Positions 9,127 through 19,090 are shown, counted from the first letter of the stretch. The stretch is 64,000 nucleotides of DNA from Hirschia baltica ATCC 49814 (GCF_000023785.1 NC_012982.1:3348001-3412000); one strand, 5' to 3'. Translations and numbers: made by a program. Notes: generated by a model not told the origin, from the sequence alone.

Positions 9127-9846
9127 ATGACGACGCCCGAAGATGAAAAGAAAAGCAATGGATCAGAATTTGGTCCATTGCGTACTTTCGGTAGAACGGG
9201 CGGACGTCCTTTATCGACACGTCAACAAAAATTGATGGATGAGCTACTTCCTAAACTCTCGGTCAATATAAATGATCATATTGCCAGTTTTGATCCAAAC
9301 GAATTGTTTGAAGGAAAACCCAAAGAAATCTGGTTTGAAATTGGATTTGGCGGTGCCGAACATCTAATTGGGCAGGCGCAAAACAATCCCGATATCGGAT
9401 TTATTGGCTGCGAACCTTTTCTAGAAGGTGTCGCCAAAGCTGTGACACTCATTTGGGAAAATGAGATTCCAAATATTCGGCTTCATGCCTATGATGCGCG
9501 GGATATTCTAAATGGTCTGGCAGATCAAAGCCTCGATCGCGTTTTTATCATGTTTCCCGACCCATGGCATAAAACAAAACACCATAAGCGCCGCCTCATC
9601 CAACCCGAATTTCTGGAAACTTTATCTCGCGTTTTAAAGCCCGGCGGCAAAGTAAGATTTGCAACAGATTGGGCAAATTATGCAGATTGGGCTTTGGAAC
9701 GTTTTGAACAATCACCACATTTTGAATGGACAGCAACCAAGGCGGACGATTGGCGCATCCCCCCTGCTGACCATGTCACGACACGTTATCAAACCAAAGG
9801 TCTAGGAGATTGCAAACCCGTCTTCTTGGACTTTGCAAAAATCTAA
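9127..9846 (+). CDS. trmB: tRNA (guanine-N7)-methyltransferase TrmB
   Basis: Class I SAM-dependent methyltransferase of 239 aa that forms m7G46 in tRNA. The SAM-binding loop WFEIGFGGAEHL and the family signature FPDPWHKTKHHKRRL are present, with the ending TRYQTKGLGD also usual. It lies 42 bp after metK in the same direction, the conserved metK-trmB pair. Its last 4 bp overlap tail-to-tail with the pseudo-receiver gene on the other strand. Confidence 0.94.
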   Translation: MTTPEDEKKSNGSEFGPLRTFGRTGGRPLSTRQQKLMDELLPKLSVNINDHIASFDPNELFEGKPKEIWFEIGFGGAEHLIGQAQNNPDIGFIGCEPFLEGVAKAVTLIWENEIPNIRLHAYDARDILNGLADQSLDRVFIMFPDPWHKTKHHKRRLIQPEFLETLSRVLKPGGKVRFATDWANYADWALERFEQSPHFEWTATKADDWRIPPADHVTTRYQTKGLGDCKPVFLDFAKI

Positions 9847-10391
9847 CCAGCCTTTTGACTTTGCTGACCCATTTTCTTGAGTAATTCTTCTTTTCTGCGC
9901 TCTTCCGTTTTAGGAGGCGTAGCTGCGGGAGCTGTGCGGCGGTCTGGCCCAAAATAGTCACCGACACGCACAAATTGGCGCTGTGTTTCACTCATACGCT
10001 CTATGGTTTTCCACAAACGCGCACGTGAGAAAGGTAGACACAAAATGCCATCATAACCCGAACGAACAATCATATTGATCAATTGCGCAGAGCTACTTCC
10101 TGTTACAAAAAACACCTGAGCAAACGGATCCCGCACTTTTTCTTCATTGCGAAGGGCAGAAATAATCTTTCTAGGATCAACACGGCTACTACCATTGACG
10201 AGTATCGTACCCATGCTGTGAACAGCAGATTGCTCCATCATTTCATCAGGGCTTGTTGCGCTAACAATATTGCGAACGCCATATGGTTTAAGCATGTCAC
10301 GCTGCATGCGAACCAATTCAATGTTTTCGCTATATATCAATAATTGCTGATTTTTAGGGTCCCTTTTAGGGGCTTCAAATTTCTCAATCAT
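9843..10391 (-). CDS. receiver-like (pseudo-receiver) protein
   Basis: Protein of 182 aa with the alternating strand/helix pattern of a response-regulator receiver (LLIYSENIELVRMQRDML, then TILVNGSSR, FFVTGSSS, YDGILCLPFSRARLWKTI). The usual phospho-acceptor Asp seems replaced by Asn in ILVNGSS, so phosphorylation at that place is unlikely. After the domain comes VGDYFGPDRR, a motif I associate with alphaproteobacterial receiver proteins, then a charged Lys/Glu tail. There is no DNA-binding domain. It probably works by protein contact; partner unknown. Confidence 0.65.
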   Translation of the reverse strand: MIEKFEAPKRDPKNQQLLIYSENIELVRMQRDMLKPYGVRNIVSATSPDEMMEQSAVHSMGTILVNGSSRVDPRKIISALRNEEKVRDPFAQVFFVTGSSSAQLINMIVRSGYDGILCLPFSRARLWKTIERMSETQRQFVRVGDYFGPDRRTAPAATPPKTEERRKEELLKKMGQQSQKAG

Positions 10392-10667
10392 AAAAAACCT
10401 ACATTATTGTATATGCTTGTATCGAGAATGAACTATCCCTAATTTTGATTAACATAAGGTGTGTATTTGTTTACCAAATTCCTGTAACTACAAAATAAGG
10501 CCACTTATATTGAAATTACACTTCGAATTTCAGTCGAAAACTCATGATTACTTGAAATATATTCCATATATCAAAACCAGTTGGCCCAATTGCGTATACG
10601 GTGTTGAGGAAATTGGCGGCATGAAATATTCAATATATTGTTTGTCATGACAGTTTAAATCCATCAC
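10392..10667. other. AT-rich intergenic stretch between pseudo-receiver gene and rimP promoter
   Basis: About 280 bp without a convincing gene. It should contain the promoter of the divergent pseudo-receiver gene. I see no RNA gene here; a 63-codon open frame lacks any supporting feature. Confidence 0.5.
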
Positions 10668-10696
10668 TCGACATTCTTTAAAACATGGCGTATAGG
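10668..10696 (+). promoter_or_regulatory. candidate sigma70-type promoter of the rimP-nusA operon
   Basis: TCGACA and TATAGG are separated by 17 bp, a good fit to -35 and -10 elements. Transcription would start near 10703, only about 16 nt before the strong hairpin at 10719. Confidence 0.5.
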
Positions 10697-10718
10697 GTAT
10701 GCAAAGCTGAAATTAAAC

Positions 10719-10751
10719 AGCGGCGGCCCTGGTAACTAGGCCGCCGCTTTT
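10719..10751 (+). terminator. intrinsic terminator/attenuator in the rimP leader
   Basis: AGCGGCGGCC pairs with GGCCGCCGCT (10 bp, GC-rich) around a 10-nt loop and runs into TTTT. It sits 40 bp before rimP and just after a candidate promoter, so it either ends a tiny RNA or attenuates the operon. NusA autoregulation through its leader is known in E. coli; attenuator searches have reported rimP leaders, though a match here was not tested. Confidence 0.75.
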
Positions 10752-10791
10752 CGTTCCAGAACCCTGTTATTACCATCTAAACGGACTTAAA

Positions 10792-11403
10792 TTGCGCGCA
10801 TTATCTGAAATAGAAAAACGTATTCTCGATATTATCGAACCTGAAGCGACAAGCATCGGTTTGGAAATCGTACGTGTACGCATGATGGGTGCCAATACGC
10901 CCATTCTTCAGATCATGGCTGAAAAGCCCGACGGTACAATGGATGTCGAAGATTGTGCCAAACTTTCTCGCGCTATTGGTCCCGTACTTGACGTGGAAGA
11001 CCCTATTCATTCAGAATACAATTTAGAAGTTTCTTCTCCTGGGATTGATCGCCCTTTGACAAGAGAAGGTGACTTTGCAAATTGGAAAACATACGAAGTT
11101 CGTATTGAATTAGGTATCCCTATTGACGGTCGCCGTCGCTTCCACGGCACGATCACCGATGAAGTGAATGGCATTGTTTCCTTGGACCTTAAAGATGGTT
11201 CAAAAGCTGAAATTTCTATCGTCGATATGGTGAAAGCCTCCTTGGTGATGAATGATCGCCTGATTGAAGAAGCCCAATCTCGCGGACAAGCACCCGAACT
11301 GGATGAAGACCAATTCGACGAATTTGAAGACGAAATAGACGACAACAATAATGCGAACCCCGACAATAATGTCGACAACGCGGCACAAAGAGAGGATGAC
11401 TGA
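10792..11403 (+). CDS. rimP: ribosome maturation factor RimP
   Basis: RimP, 203 aa, assists maturation of the 30S subunit. The N-terminal domain (EKRILDIIEPEATSIGLEIVRVRM) and the signature EYNLEVSSPGIDRPL are clear. The last 40 residues are an Asp/Glu/Asn-rich tail beyond the usual length. The start is TTG at 10792, with GGA 6 nt upstream; no ATG fits. The stop overlaps the nusA start by one base (TGATG), so the two are translationally coupled. Confidence 0.93.
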   Translation: MRALSEIEKRILDIIEPEATSIGLEIVRVRMMGANTPILQIMAEKPDGTMDVEDCAKLSRAIGPVLDVEDPIHSEYNLEVSSPGIDRPLTREGDFANWKTYEVRIELGIPIDGRRRFHGTITDEVNGIVSLDLKDGSKAEISIVDMVKASLVMNDRLIEEAQSRGQAPELDEDQFDEFEDEIDDNNNANPDNNVDNAAQREDD

Positions 11404-13121
11404 TGAGCACCATCGGCGTTTCAGCAAACAAGCTGGAAATCCTAGCAATCGCAAACATATTGGCAGCTGAAAAGCAGATCGACAAAATGATCGTGCTGGA
11501 AGCAATGGCCGAGGCTATTCAAAAAGCAGCCCGTTCGCGTTACGGCCAAGAGCACGATATTCACGTTCACATCGACCCAAAATCTGGCGAGACGACGATA
11601 ACACGTGTGCAAACTGTTGTTGAAGAAGTTGAAGACCCTGCTCACCATTTGTCTTTGGAAGAAGCCAGAGAAATTGACCCAAATGCTGAAATCGGCACCG
11701 AGTTCAAAGAAATTCTTCCGCCTTTCGAATTTGGTCGTGTGGCTGCTCAAACAGCAAAACAGGTTATCACTGGTAAGGTTAGAGACGCTGAACGTGATCG
11801 CCAATACGAAGAATTCAAAGACAAAGAAGGTCAGATCATCAATGGTATTGTCAAACGTGTTGAGCACGGCAATATCATAGTCGACCTTGGTCGCGGGGAA
11901 GGTATTATCCGCCGCAATGATGGTCTTCCACGTGAAAACCTCAATCCGGGTGATCGTGTTCGCGCCATTCTTTATAAAGTTTCCCGTGAGCCTAAAGGTC
12001 CACAACTTTTCCTTTCTCGTGCACACCCAACCTTCATGGTTGCCCTCTTCTCACAAGAAGTGCCTGAAGTTTATGAAGGCGTTATCGAGATTAAAGCATG
12101 TTCGCGTGACCCAGGATCTCGTGCAAAAATCGGTGTGTTGTCACACGATGCGTCTGTTGATCCAGTTGGTGCTTGTGTGGGTATGCGCGGTGCGCGTGTT
12201 CAGGCTGTTGTGTCAGAACTTCAAGGCGAAAAAATCGACATTATCCCTTGGTCAGAAGATGAAGCCACATTCATTGTGAACGCGCTTCAGCCTGCTGAGG
12301 TCTCTAAAGTTGTTGTTGATGAAGACGAAGAACGTGTTGAAGTGGTGGTCGAAGAAAGCCAATTCCCACTTGCAATTGGTCGTCGCGGTCAAAACGTAAG
12401 ACTAGCATCACAACTCACAGGCTGGCAGATTGACCTAACAACTGAGGCTCAAGATTCTGAACGCCGTCAGAAAGAATTCCAAGAACGCTCTGGACTCTTT
12501 ATGCGCGCGCTTGATGCTGATGAAATGCTGGCGCAATTGCTGGCTTCTGAAGGTTTTGAAAACATTGAAGAGATCGCGTATGTCGATCTTGAAGACTTCG
12601 CATCTATTGATGGCTTTGATGAAGCCGTTGCTTCTGAGCTTCAAACACGTGCACGCGAATATCTTGAACTTCTTGCCGCAGCGATGGACAAGAAGCGCAA
12701 AGATCTTGGCGTCACAGATGAAGTTGCCTTTATGGACGGTGTAACACCTGTCATGGCAGTTCGCTTTGGTGATGATGGTATCAAGACAATTGATGATCTA
12801 GCAGGCCTCGTACCTGACGATCTTATCGGTTGGAAAGAACCAGATGCAAAAGGCAAATCACGCTGGCAACCCGGCCTATTGGCCAAAGGGGAAATGACAC
12901 GCGATGCTGCTGAATTATTCATTCTACGTGCGCGTGTTCTAGCGGGCTGGGTAGAAGCTGAAGTTCTAGAAGCAGAATTAGAAAAACGCGCAGCTGAATT
13001 AGAAGCTGCCGAAGCCGAGTTCGAAGGTGAACTCGGAAACCTAGAAGCAGCGGAAGCTGCATTCGTTGACCTGGAGGGCACATCTGATGACTCAGAACCT
13101 GCCCCGGAAACAGACGAATGA
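11403..13121 (+). CDS. nusA: transcription termination/antitermination factor NusA
   Basis: NusA, 572 aa, binds RNA polymerase and nascent RNA to control pausing, termination and antitermination. Order of domains: N-terminal polymerase-binding domain, S1 domain (GQIINGIVKRVEHGNIIVDL), KH1 (VGACVGMRGARVQAVVSEL), KH2 (PLAIGRRGQNVRLASQL), then helix-hairpin-helix C-terminal repeats. The last 60 residues are an Ala/Glu-rich, strongly acidic probable coiled coil ending in a disordered tail. It overlaps rimP by one base, and its 3' end contains the ribosome binding site and start of ylxR. Confidence 0.96.
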   Translation: MSTIGVSANKLEILAIANILAAEKQIDKMIVLEAMAEAIQKAARSRYGQEHDIHVHIDPKSGETTITRVQTVVEEVEDPAHHLSLEEAREIDPNAEIGTEFKEILPPFEFGRVAAQTAKQVITGKVRDAERDRQYEEFKDKEGQIINGIVKRVEHGNIIVDLGRGEGIIRRNDGLPRENLNPGDRVRAILYKVSREPKGPQLFLSRAHPTFMVALFSQEVPEVYEGVIEIKACSRDPGSRAKIGVLSHDASVDPVGACVGMRGARVQAVVSELQGEKIDIIPWSEDEATFIVNALQPAEVSKVVVDEDEERVEVVVEESQFPLAIGRRGQNVRLASQLTGWQIDLTTEAQDSERRQKEFQERSGLFMRALDADEMLAQLLASEGFENIEEIAYVDLEDFASIDGFDEAVASELQTRAREYLELLAAAMDKKRKDLGVTDEVAFMDGVTPVMAVRFGDDGIKTIDDLAGLVPDDLIGWKEPDAKGKSRWQPGLLAKGEMTRDAAELFILRARVLAGWVEAEVLEAELEKRAAELEAAEAEFEGELGNLEAAEAAFVDLEGTSDDSEPAPETDE

Positions 13122-13827
13122 TGTAGATCCAGACGGGAAGTCTGGCGCAGACATTGAGATAGAAACAGACACTGGTCCGCCAAAGAAAAAAAGCGGTGGA
13201 CCAAGTGATCCTATGCGTCGTTGTATTGCAACGGCGACAAACCAACCACAATCTGCTATGATCAGATTTGTGGTGTCTCCTGATGGAATGGTCATACCCG
13301 ATGTCGCCGCCACCCTTCCGGGACGCGGCGCATGGGTAACTGCGACATCAGAAGCATTAGACTTGGCTGTTTCCAAGAAAGCCTTTTCTAGAGCCTTTAA
13401 AAAATCTGTTCAGACAGATCCAACATTGACACAACAGACACACCAATTGTTGTTTCGACGCTGTCTTGATCTTTTGGGGTTCGCAAAACGGGCTGGAGAC
13501 CTTATCTTAGGGTTTGATCAAGTCAGAGAAGAAATTCGCATGGACGAACCTTCTTGCTTGATTGAAGCGCTAGATGGCGCTAGCGATGGGCGCAAGAAGA
13601 TTTTGTCTCTTGCCAAAGCCATTTTCGGCGATGACGAGCCTTCAGAGCAACCGATTATTGTCGGATGTTTCACTTCTGAAGAATTGGGCATGGCCTTAGG
13701 GCGTGAGCGTGTGATACATGCTATCGTCAAAGAGGGTCGATCCGCCCGTAATTGGATCATTGAGGTAGAGCGATTGGGCGGTTTTCGTCCATTGCGTCCG
13801 TCAGACTGGATGTCTTTGGCGGTTTAA
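13087..13827 (+). CDS. YlxR-type RNA-binding protein fused to L7Ae-like domain
   Basis: Protein of 246 aa. Residues 40-110 form a DUF448/YlxR domain (MRRCIATATNQPQSAMIRF, then PGRGAWV), and the second half is an L7Ae-like RNA-binding domain (LLGFAKRAGDLILGFDQV). Alphaproteobacteria usually carry this fusion between nusA and infB; a nucleic-acid binding role is likely, the exact one unknown. GGAGGG lies 8 nt before the ATG at 13087, so I prefer this over an ATG seven codons earlier. It overlaps the nusA 3' end by 35 bp. Confidence 0.88.
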   Translation: MTQNLPRKQTNDVDPDGKSGADIEIETDTGPPKKKSGGPSDPMRRCIATATNQPQSAMIRFVVSPDGMVIPDVAATLPGRGAWVTATSEALDLAVSKKAFSRAFKKSVQTDPTLTQQTHQLLFRRCLDLLGFAKRAGDLILGFDQVREEIRMDEPSCLIEALDGASDGRKKILSLAKAIFGDDEPSEQPIIVGCFTSEELGMALGRERVIHAIVKEGRSARNWIIEVERLGGFRPLRPSDWMSLAV

Positions 13828-13880
13828 TTGATTTTTAGGTCGTCTCGATAATCGAACCGGCCACAACATGAAGAATTTGC

Positions 13881-16574
13881 ATGAGCGACACTAAAGACGC
13901 GCAGAACAATAACAACTCCAATGCTAACGGCACACCAGCCGGTCGCAAACCCCTATCTGTGTCTGGCGGCGCAGGCGGCGGGACTGTGAAGCAAAGCTTT
14001 TCTCACGGACGGTCAAAACAAGTCGTTGTTGAGACTAAAAAGAAAAAGCGTGTAGTTGTACCCAATAAAAACGGTCGGCCTGGCGGGCAACCCAATGCCA
14101 AAGGCGGAAAGCCGATGTCAGCTGCTGCAGCCGCAGCCCGCAAACTCGGTCTTTCCGAAGAGGAGTTGCGTGCACGTCAAGTGGCTCTGGCACACAGAAA
14201 AGCTGCCGAAGAAAAGCGCAAAGCTGAACGCGAGCTATTGGAAAATGCTCAACGTCAACGCGTTGAGAAAGCCAAATCCCTTGAAGCCGAAGCACAAGAG
14301 CGCGTCGACGCAGATGTGCGCCGTAAGGCTGAAGAAGAAGAGCGCAAGCAAGCTGAAATTGATGCTAAGAAAGCAGCAGCTGAAGCAAGCAAGCAAGCCG
14401 CCGAAGAGAAAAAAGCTGCTGCCGAAGAAGAATCCATGGCAAAGCGTACAGCTGCGCCTAACCCAAAACGTGAAAAACGTATCACGAAACCGGACAAACC
14501 AAGTTCAAAACCGGTTGAGATACAAGCTGAAGGTCCACCACCTGATCCAGATGCACTTTCTGAACTTGGCGGACGTATCAAAAAGGCCCGTCCAGTTGGT
14601 GAAGAACCTGCTGAAAATCGCGGTAATAAACCTGCTCCATCACGTCGTTCACAACCAAAACGCCGTCAAGGTAAGCTAACCATCACAGCGGCACTTGGTG
14701 CCGATGAGGATCGTCAACGTTCACTTGCTTCATACAATCGTGCGAAGCAAAAAGAACGCGAACGCCGCTTGAAAATGGGCAAACAAGAGGCTGAAAAACA
14801 GTCTCGTGAAGTTGTCGTACCTGAAACAATCACGGTTCAAGAACTTGCTAACCGTATGAAAGAACGCGTCGCCGACGTTGTGAAATTCATGATGCAGCAA
14901 GGCGAAATGATCCGCGGGATAGACACACTTGATGTTGATACAGCCGAGCTTATCGTCGAGGAATTTGGACACACCATCAAACGTGTATCTGAAGCTGATG
15001 TTGAGATCGGACTAGACGGCCCAACAGATGATGATGGCGACCTAAAAGACCGTCCACCCGTTGTAACAATCATGGGTCACGTCGACCATGGTAAAACCTC
15101 CCTCCTCGATGCTCTTCGTCAAACAGACGTTGTTGGCGGCGAAGCGGGTGGAATTACCCAACACATTGGTGCTTATCAGGTTAAATTGAAATCTGGTGAC
15201 AAGATCACATTCCTTGACACACCTGGTCACGCGGCATTCTCTGCGATGCGTGCCCGTGGTGCCAATGTCACCGATATTGTGATTGTAGTTGTGGCTGTTG
15301 ATGATGGGGTCATGCCTCAAACTATCGAGGCGATTAAACACGCTAAAGCGGCCGATGCTCCGATCATTATTGCTGTGAACAAATGTGATAAAGTCGACGC
15401 GGATCCAACAAAAGTTCTGACCGAACTTCTTCAACATGACATTCAAGTTGAAGCCATGGGCGGTGATGTTCAGGCAATCAACGTGTCTGCACTCAAGAAA
15501 ACAGGTTTGGATGAGCTTACTGAAGCGATCTCTATGCAGGCTGAACTGCTTGAGTTGAAAGCCAACCCAGACCGTGAAGCCGATGGTATCGTGATTGAAT
15601 CCAAACTGGATAAAGGTCGTGGTCCTGTTGCAACTGTTATTGTGCAACGTGGTACATTGAAACGCGGAGACATTCTGGTCGCTGGCGGTCAATGGGGTAA
15701 AGTTCGCGCACTCGTCAACGAACGCGGTCAACAAATGAAAGAAGCTGGCCCGACAGTTCCTGCCGAAGTGTTAGGTCTTGATGGTGCCCCTTCCCCTGGA
15801 GACCCATTCGTTGTGGTCGACAATGAAGCCCGTGCGCGTGAAATTACTGAATATCGCCAACGCATGCTGAAAGACAAAGCAGCTTCTGCTCCGGGTGCAC
15901 GTGCATCACTTGAGCACATGCTTGCCCGCCTAAAAGATGGTGTAACAACAGAACAAGCTAAAGAAGCTCAGTTGGTTGTTAAAGGTGATGTTCAAGGTTC
16001 TATCGAAGCGATTACGCATTCCCTAGACACGCTTTCAACGGATGAAGTGAAAGCACGCGTCGTTTATGGTGCTGTGGGTGGTATCTCTGAAAGTGATATT
16101 CTACTTGCAAAAGCATCCGAAGCGCCAATCATTGCCTTTAATGTGCGTGCGAATAAGCAAGCGCTTGCATTGGCAGAAAAAGAAGGCGTTGAAATTCGCT
16201 ATTACTCAGTGATCTATCAATTGCTGGATGATGTGAAAGCGACACTTTCCGGTATGTTGGCTCCAGAGCGCCGCGAAACATTCATCGGTTACGCAAAAGT
16301 GCTTCAAGTCTTCAACATTTCCAAACTTGGAAAAGTGGCTGGGTGTCTCATCACAGAAGGTGTTGTGAAACGCGGTTGTGGTGTTCGTTTGCTACGTGAT
16401 GACATTGTTATCCACGATGGCGAACTTTCAACATTGAAACGCTTCAAAGACGAAGTCTCAGAAGTCCAATCCGGTATGGAATGTGGTATGGGCTTTGTTG
16501 GGTATCAAGATTTGAAACCAGACGATGTTATCGAATGTTTCGAAGTTGAAATGATCGAGCGTTCACTCGACTAG
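13881..16574 (+). CDS. infB: translation initiation factor IF-2
   Basis: IF-2, 897 aa, GTPase that places fMet-tRNA on the 30S subunit. A long Ala/Lys/Glu-rich N-terminal region (about residues 60-300) is followed by the IF2_N domain ([22 protein letters not shown]), the G domain with [21 protein letters not shown] and NKCD, and the C-terminal beta-barrels. The N-terminal region varies between species and here resembles other Alphaproteobacteria. It is part of the rimP-nusA-ylxR operon and is closed by a terminator. Confidence 0.96.
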   Translation: MSDTKDAQNNNNSNANGTPAGRKPLSVSGGAGGGTVKQSFSHGRSKQVVVETKKKKRVVVPNKNGRPGGQPNAKGGKPMSAAAAAARKLGLSEEELRARQVALAHRKAAEEKRKAERELLENAQRQRVEKAKSLEAEAQERVDADVRRKAEEEERKQAEIDAKKAAAEASKQAAEEKKAAAEEESMAKRTAAPNPKREKRITKPDKPSSKPVEIQAEGPPPDPDALSELGGRIKKARPVGEEPAENRGNKPAPSRRSQPKRRQGKLTITAALGADEDRQRSLASYNRAKQKERERRLKMGKQEAEKQSREVVVPETITVQELANRMKERVADVVKFMMQQGEMIRGIDTLDVDTAELIVEEFGHTIKRVSEADVEIGLDGPTDDDGDLKDRPPVVTIMGHVDHGKTSLLDALRQTDVVGGEAGGITQHIGAYQVKLKSGDKITFLDTPGHAAFSAMRARGANVTDIVIVVVAVDDGVMPQTIEAIKHAKAADAPIIIAVNKCDKVDADPTKVLTELLQHDIQVEAMGGDVQAINVSALKKTGLDELTEAISMQAELLELKANPDREADGIVIESKLDKGRGPVATVIVQRGTLKRGDILVAGGQWGKVRALVNERGQQMKEAGPTVPAEVLGLDGAPSPGDPFVVVDNEARAREITEYRQRMLKDKAASAPGARASLEHMLARLKDGVTTEQAKEAQLVVKGDVQGSIEAITHSLDTLSTDEVKARVVYGAVGGISESDILLAKASEAPIIAFNVRANKQALALAEKEGVEIRYYSVIYQLLDDVKATLSGMLAPERRETFIGYAKVLQVFNISKLGKVAGCLITEGVVKRGCGVRLLRDDIVIHDGELSTLKRFKDEVSEVQSGMECGMGFVGYQDLKPDDVIECFEVEMIERSLD

Positions 16575-16595
16575 GCATCGAATTTTTATAGATTT

Positions 16596-16629
16596 AGGGC
16601 CGTAATTCATATGAGTTGCGGCCCTTTTT
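16596..16629 (+). terminator. intrinsic terminator after infB
   Basis: A nearly perfect 15-bp palindrome (AGGGCCGTAATTCAT against ATGAGTTGCGGCCCT, two G-U pairs) is followed by TTTTT. It ends the rimP-infB transcript, so rbfA and the genes after it need another promoter. Confidence 0.88.
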
Positions 16630-16745
16630 ATTTGTACACACTTCGATCGCCACGCTTCCACAGGAATATTTTCTACCTCCCAAACGAAATGTTTAAGTAA
16701 TCAGCCTAGTTTGTTTACAACACATCGTAATACTGAGAGAAACAT

Positions 16746-17339
16746 ATGCCTGAAACAGAGGTCCCGCTTCGCCCCGATCACTCCACGGGTATTGAACTTT
16801 CCTATCGGGACCATATTTCCGCCTCGGGATATATTTCGCCTCAACAATTGAAAAAATTCATCAAAACAAGACGTTCCAATGGATTGGGGCCAACAACTAT
16901 TTATTATGCTGGCGTTGCTGCTCCGGTTATTTCTGCATCTACATTGAATTTGTTCGAAACGTTTTTCTCACAGTATAATATATCTGATTACACCGTCATG
17001 ATGCTTTCCATGTTTTTCTCTGCAAGTGCGGGATTGTCATGGTTTTTGATTTTTAACAGGCTCGCAGAGCGCCAGAAATCAGCTAGAGATAATGAAATAA
17101 CGCAAGCTCAGAGCTTTAAAATAGATGCTTCCGGCATCCTGCTTAACCGAAAAAATATTGAATCAAAGATAGAATGGCCGGCCATAGTGGACATTCGGAC
17201 CACAAAGCACTACATCGCTTTCATTGTAGAAGGCGCAAATGATTTCTTTATACCTGTTGATTGGTTCAAAGACCGTGATCAGATGAAAGAAGCCACAAAT
17301 AAAATAGCTGCGCTAAGGCCGCCTCCTTTCAACACTTAA
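16746..17339 (+). CDS. YcxB-like membrane protein
   Basis: Protein of 197 aa with two predicted membrane helices (about residues 56-74 and 80-102) and a soluble C-terminal half. The C-terminal part (FKIDASGILLNRKNIESKIEW, then YIAFIVEGANDFFIPVDWF) fits the YcxB-like C-terminal domain, whose function is not known. It interrupts the otherwise conserved infB-rbfA neighbourhood and is preceded by its own short spacer, so it may be an independent insertion. GAGA lies just before the ATG. Confidence 0.65.
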   Translation: MPETEVPLRPDHSTGIELSYRDHISASGYISPQQLKKFIKTRRSNGLGPTTIYYAGVAAPVISASTLNLFETFFSQYNISDYTVMMLSMFFSASAGLSWFLIFNRLAERQKSARDNEITQAQSFKIDASGILLNRKNIESKIEWPAIVDIRTTKHYIAFIVEGANDFFIPVDWFKDRDQMKEATNKIAALRPPPFNT

Positions 17340-17437
17340 TGCCGACCAAATTGTTGGAAAGGTATACGTCGCCAATCTGCAAACAATGCAAATTGTGCTA
17401 TATCGTCCGACTGAAGAATTCATAGAAAGGTCCTAAA

Positions 17438-17869
17438 ATGCCAAAAAGTAGATTTTCATCCGCCAAAGGACCCTCTCAACGCCAGCTTCGCGCTGGAGAG
17501 CTTGTACGCCACGCTCTTGTCGATATTTTGCTCAGAGAACAATTCAACGATCCTGCCCTCGCCGATGTTTCAATCACAGTGTCTGAAGTGCGCATGTCAC
17601 CAGATCTTCAGCATGCGACCTGCTATGTTGCCCCATTAGGTGGTGATGAATCTGCACAAGAAAGTATCGTACACGGACTAAATCGTGCTAAGGGTTTCTT
17701 GAGAGGTCGACTCGGAAGGGAGATCGACATGAGATATACGCCTCAATTGCGCTTTTTGTCTGATGATTCCTATACGGAAGCCGGCAAAATTGGTGACTTG
17801 CTGGCTTCACCTGAGGTCGCGCGTGATCTCATAGAAAAAGACGATGATGAATCAGAAAACAATATGTAG
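17438..17869 (+). CDS. rbfA: ribosome-binding factor A
   Basis: RbfA, 143 aa, a KH-like factor for late 16S rRNA/30S maturation. The opening SQRQLRAGELVRHALVDIL and the segment VSEVRMSPDLQHATCYVAPLG are typical, as is RYTPQLRFLSDDSYTEAGKI. AAAGG precedes the ATG. The 3' end overlaps, in another frame, a 38-codon open frame that reads like a small lipoprotein. Confidence 0.94.
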   Translation: MPKSRFSSAKGPSQRQLRAGELVRHALVDILLREQFNDPALADVSITVSEVRMSPDLQHATCYVAPLGGDESAQESIVHGLNRAKGFLRGRLGREIDMRYTPQLRFLSDDSYTEAGKIGDLLASPEVARDLIEKDDDESENNM

Positions 17870-17963
17870 CGCCCTTTTCGTAATTCTTTTAGCCACATTA
17901 ACTGCGTGTGCGACTGCCCCTGTCAGTGAGAATATTCTCGTTTCCATGCAGGCATCGAATTAG
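17847..17963 (+). CDS. possible 38-aa small lipoprotein overlapping rbfA
   Basis: An open frame of 38 codons begins inside the last codons of rbfA in a different frame. The peptide has a polar start (MNQKT), a hydrophobic run (ALFVILLATL) and a lipobox LTAC with Cys22, followed by 16 mostly polar residues. That layout is what entericidin-like or other tiny lipoproteins look like. The ribosome binding site is weak, but overlap with the rbfA end would allow translation by coupling. It may be chance. Confidence 0.35.
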   Translation: MNQKTICSALFVILLATLTACATAPVSENILVSMQASN

Positions 17964-18123
17964 AAACCGGTATTTTATCCTAGATTATCTAAATGCATTG
18001 ACCCTTGGTCCATGTATGCTAGCCAGCGCGCATAGCAATTGCACATCTGCTTTATACAACCAGATTTAACGAACACCCCCCATTCATGACGTCCAAGCCG
18101 TCAGAATGGCTTTGGAGACTCAT

Positions 18124-19086
18124 ATGGGACGTAAACGCAAAAAAGGTTTACCCGTTCACGGTTGGCTTATTCTTGATAAACCCGAAGAATTGGGGTCAAC
18201 GCAGGCTGTCGGCAAAACGCGTTGGCTTTTAAACGCACAAAAGGCAGGCCATGGCGGCACGCTAGACCCCCTCGCTTCAGGTATTCTTCCAATTGCTTTT
18301 GGTGAAGCCACCAAGACAGTGCCTTATGTGATGGAAGCCATAAAAGATTATCGCTTCACCATACGCTTTGGCACATCCACGACGACACAAGACCGTGAAG
18401 GCGATGTGTATGCATCATCTGATGTGCGCCCTAGCCCGCAACAAATCGCAGACATACTTGAAACCTTTATTGGTGAGATTGATCAGGTTCCACCCAAATT
18501 CTCGGCAATAAAAGTCAATGGCGAACGCGCCTATGATTTGGCGCGTGATGGTGAAGACGTTGAATTAGAAGCACGAAAAGTGCACCTCTATGCCGCTAAA
18601 TTAGAAAATTGCCCCTCACCAGACCTTGCCGTTATTTCAGTTACAAGCGGGAAAGGCTTCTATATTCGCTCTTTAGCACGCGATATCTGTGCCGCTTTGG
18701 GAACAGAAGGCCATGTTGCAGCCCTTAGACGCACAAGAGTCGGAAGTTTTTTCGAAGAATCATCAATAACACTAGAAAAGTTCGCCGAAATCGGCGATAG
18801 AGATGCACTTGAGGCTCAATTAGTCCCGATTGAGACCGCGCTGGACGACATCCCGGCGCTGGCCATCAGTGGGGAAGACGCTTCAAAGCTTAGGCAAGGT
18901 CGCGAAATCGTCCTTTTGCCACACTTGGTTGAAGCTTTCAAAGAAAAGCGTCGCCCTCGTATAGTCAACGGGGAAGACGCCTCTAGGATCGCTTTAGCAA
19001 AAGAAGGTGAAAAGGCAGTCGCTCTTGGCGAAGTTCGTGCGGGTCGGTTTGTGCCGGTTCGTGTATTTAACTTTAATATGGAGTAA
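18124..19086 (+). CDS. truB: tRNA pseudouridine-55 synthase TruB
   Basis: TruB, 320 aa from this start, isomerises U55 of tRNA. The catalytic aspartate lies in [23 protein letters not shown] near residue 45; [19 protein letters not shown] and YIRSLARDI are further signatures. GGAG at 18114-18117 is 6 nt before ATG 18124, so I prefer it over the ATG six codons upstream, which has no binding site. The stop codon overlaps the rpsO ribosome binding site. Confidence 0.94.
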   Translation: MGRKRKKGLPVHGWLILDKPEELGSTQAVGKTRWLLNAQKAGHGGTLDPLASGILPIAFGEATKTVPYVMEAIKDYRFTIRFGTSTTTQDREGDVYASSDVRPSPQQIADILETFIGEIDQVPPKFSAIKVNGERAYDLARDGEDVELEARKVHLYAAKLENCPSPDLAVISVTSGKGFYIRSLARDICAALGTEGHVAALRRTRVGSFFEESSITLEKFAEIGDRDALEAQLVPIETALDDIPALAISGEDASKLRQGREIVLLPHLVEAFKEKRRPRIVNGEDASRIALAKEGEKAVALGEVRAGRFVPVRVFNFNME

Positions 19087-19090
19087 CACG

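Noticed and set aside
10459-10650. 63-codon open frame between the pseudo-receiver gene and rimP
   Set aside because: No ribosome binding site, no domain, AT-rich chance composition, and it lies in a likely promoter region.
14056-14679. 207-codon frame inside infB
   Set aside because: Lys/Leu-rich shadow of the repetitive Ala/Lys/Glu region of IF-2 in another frame.
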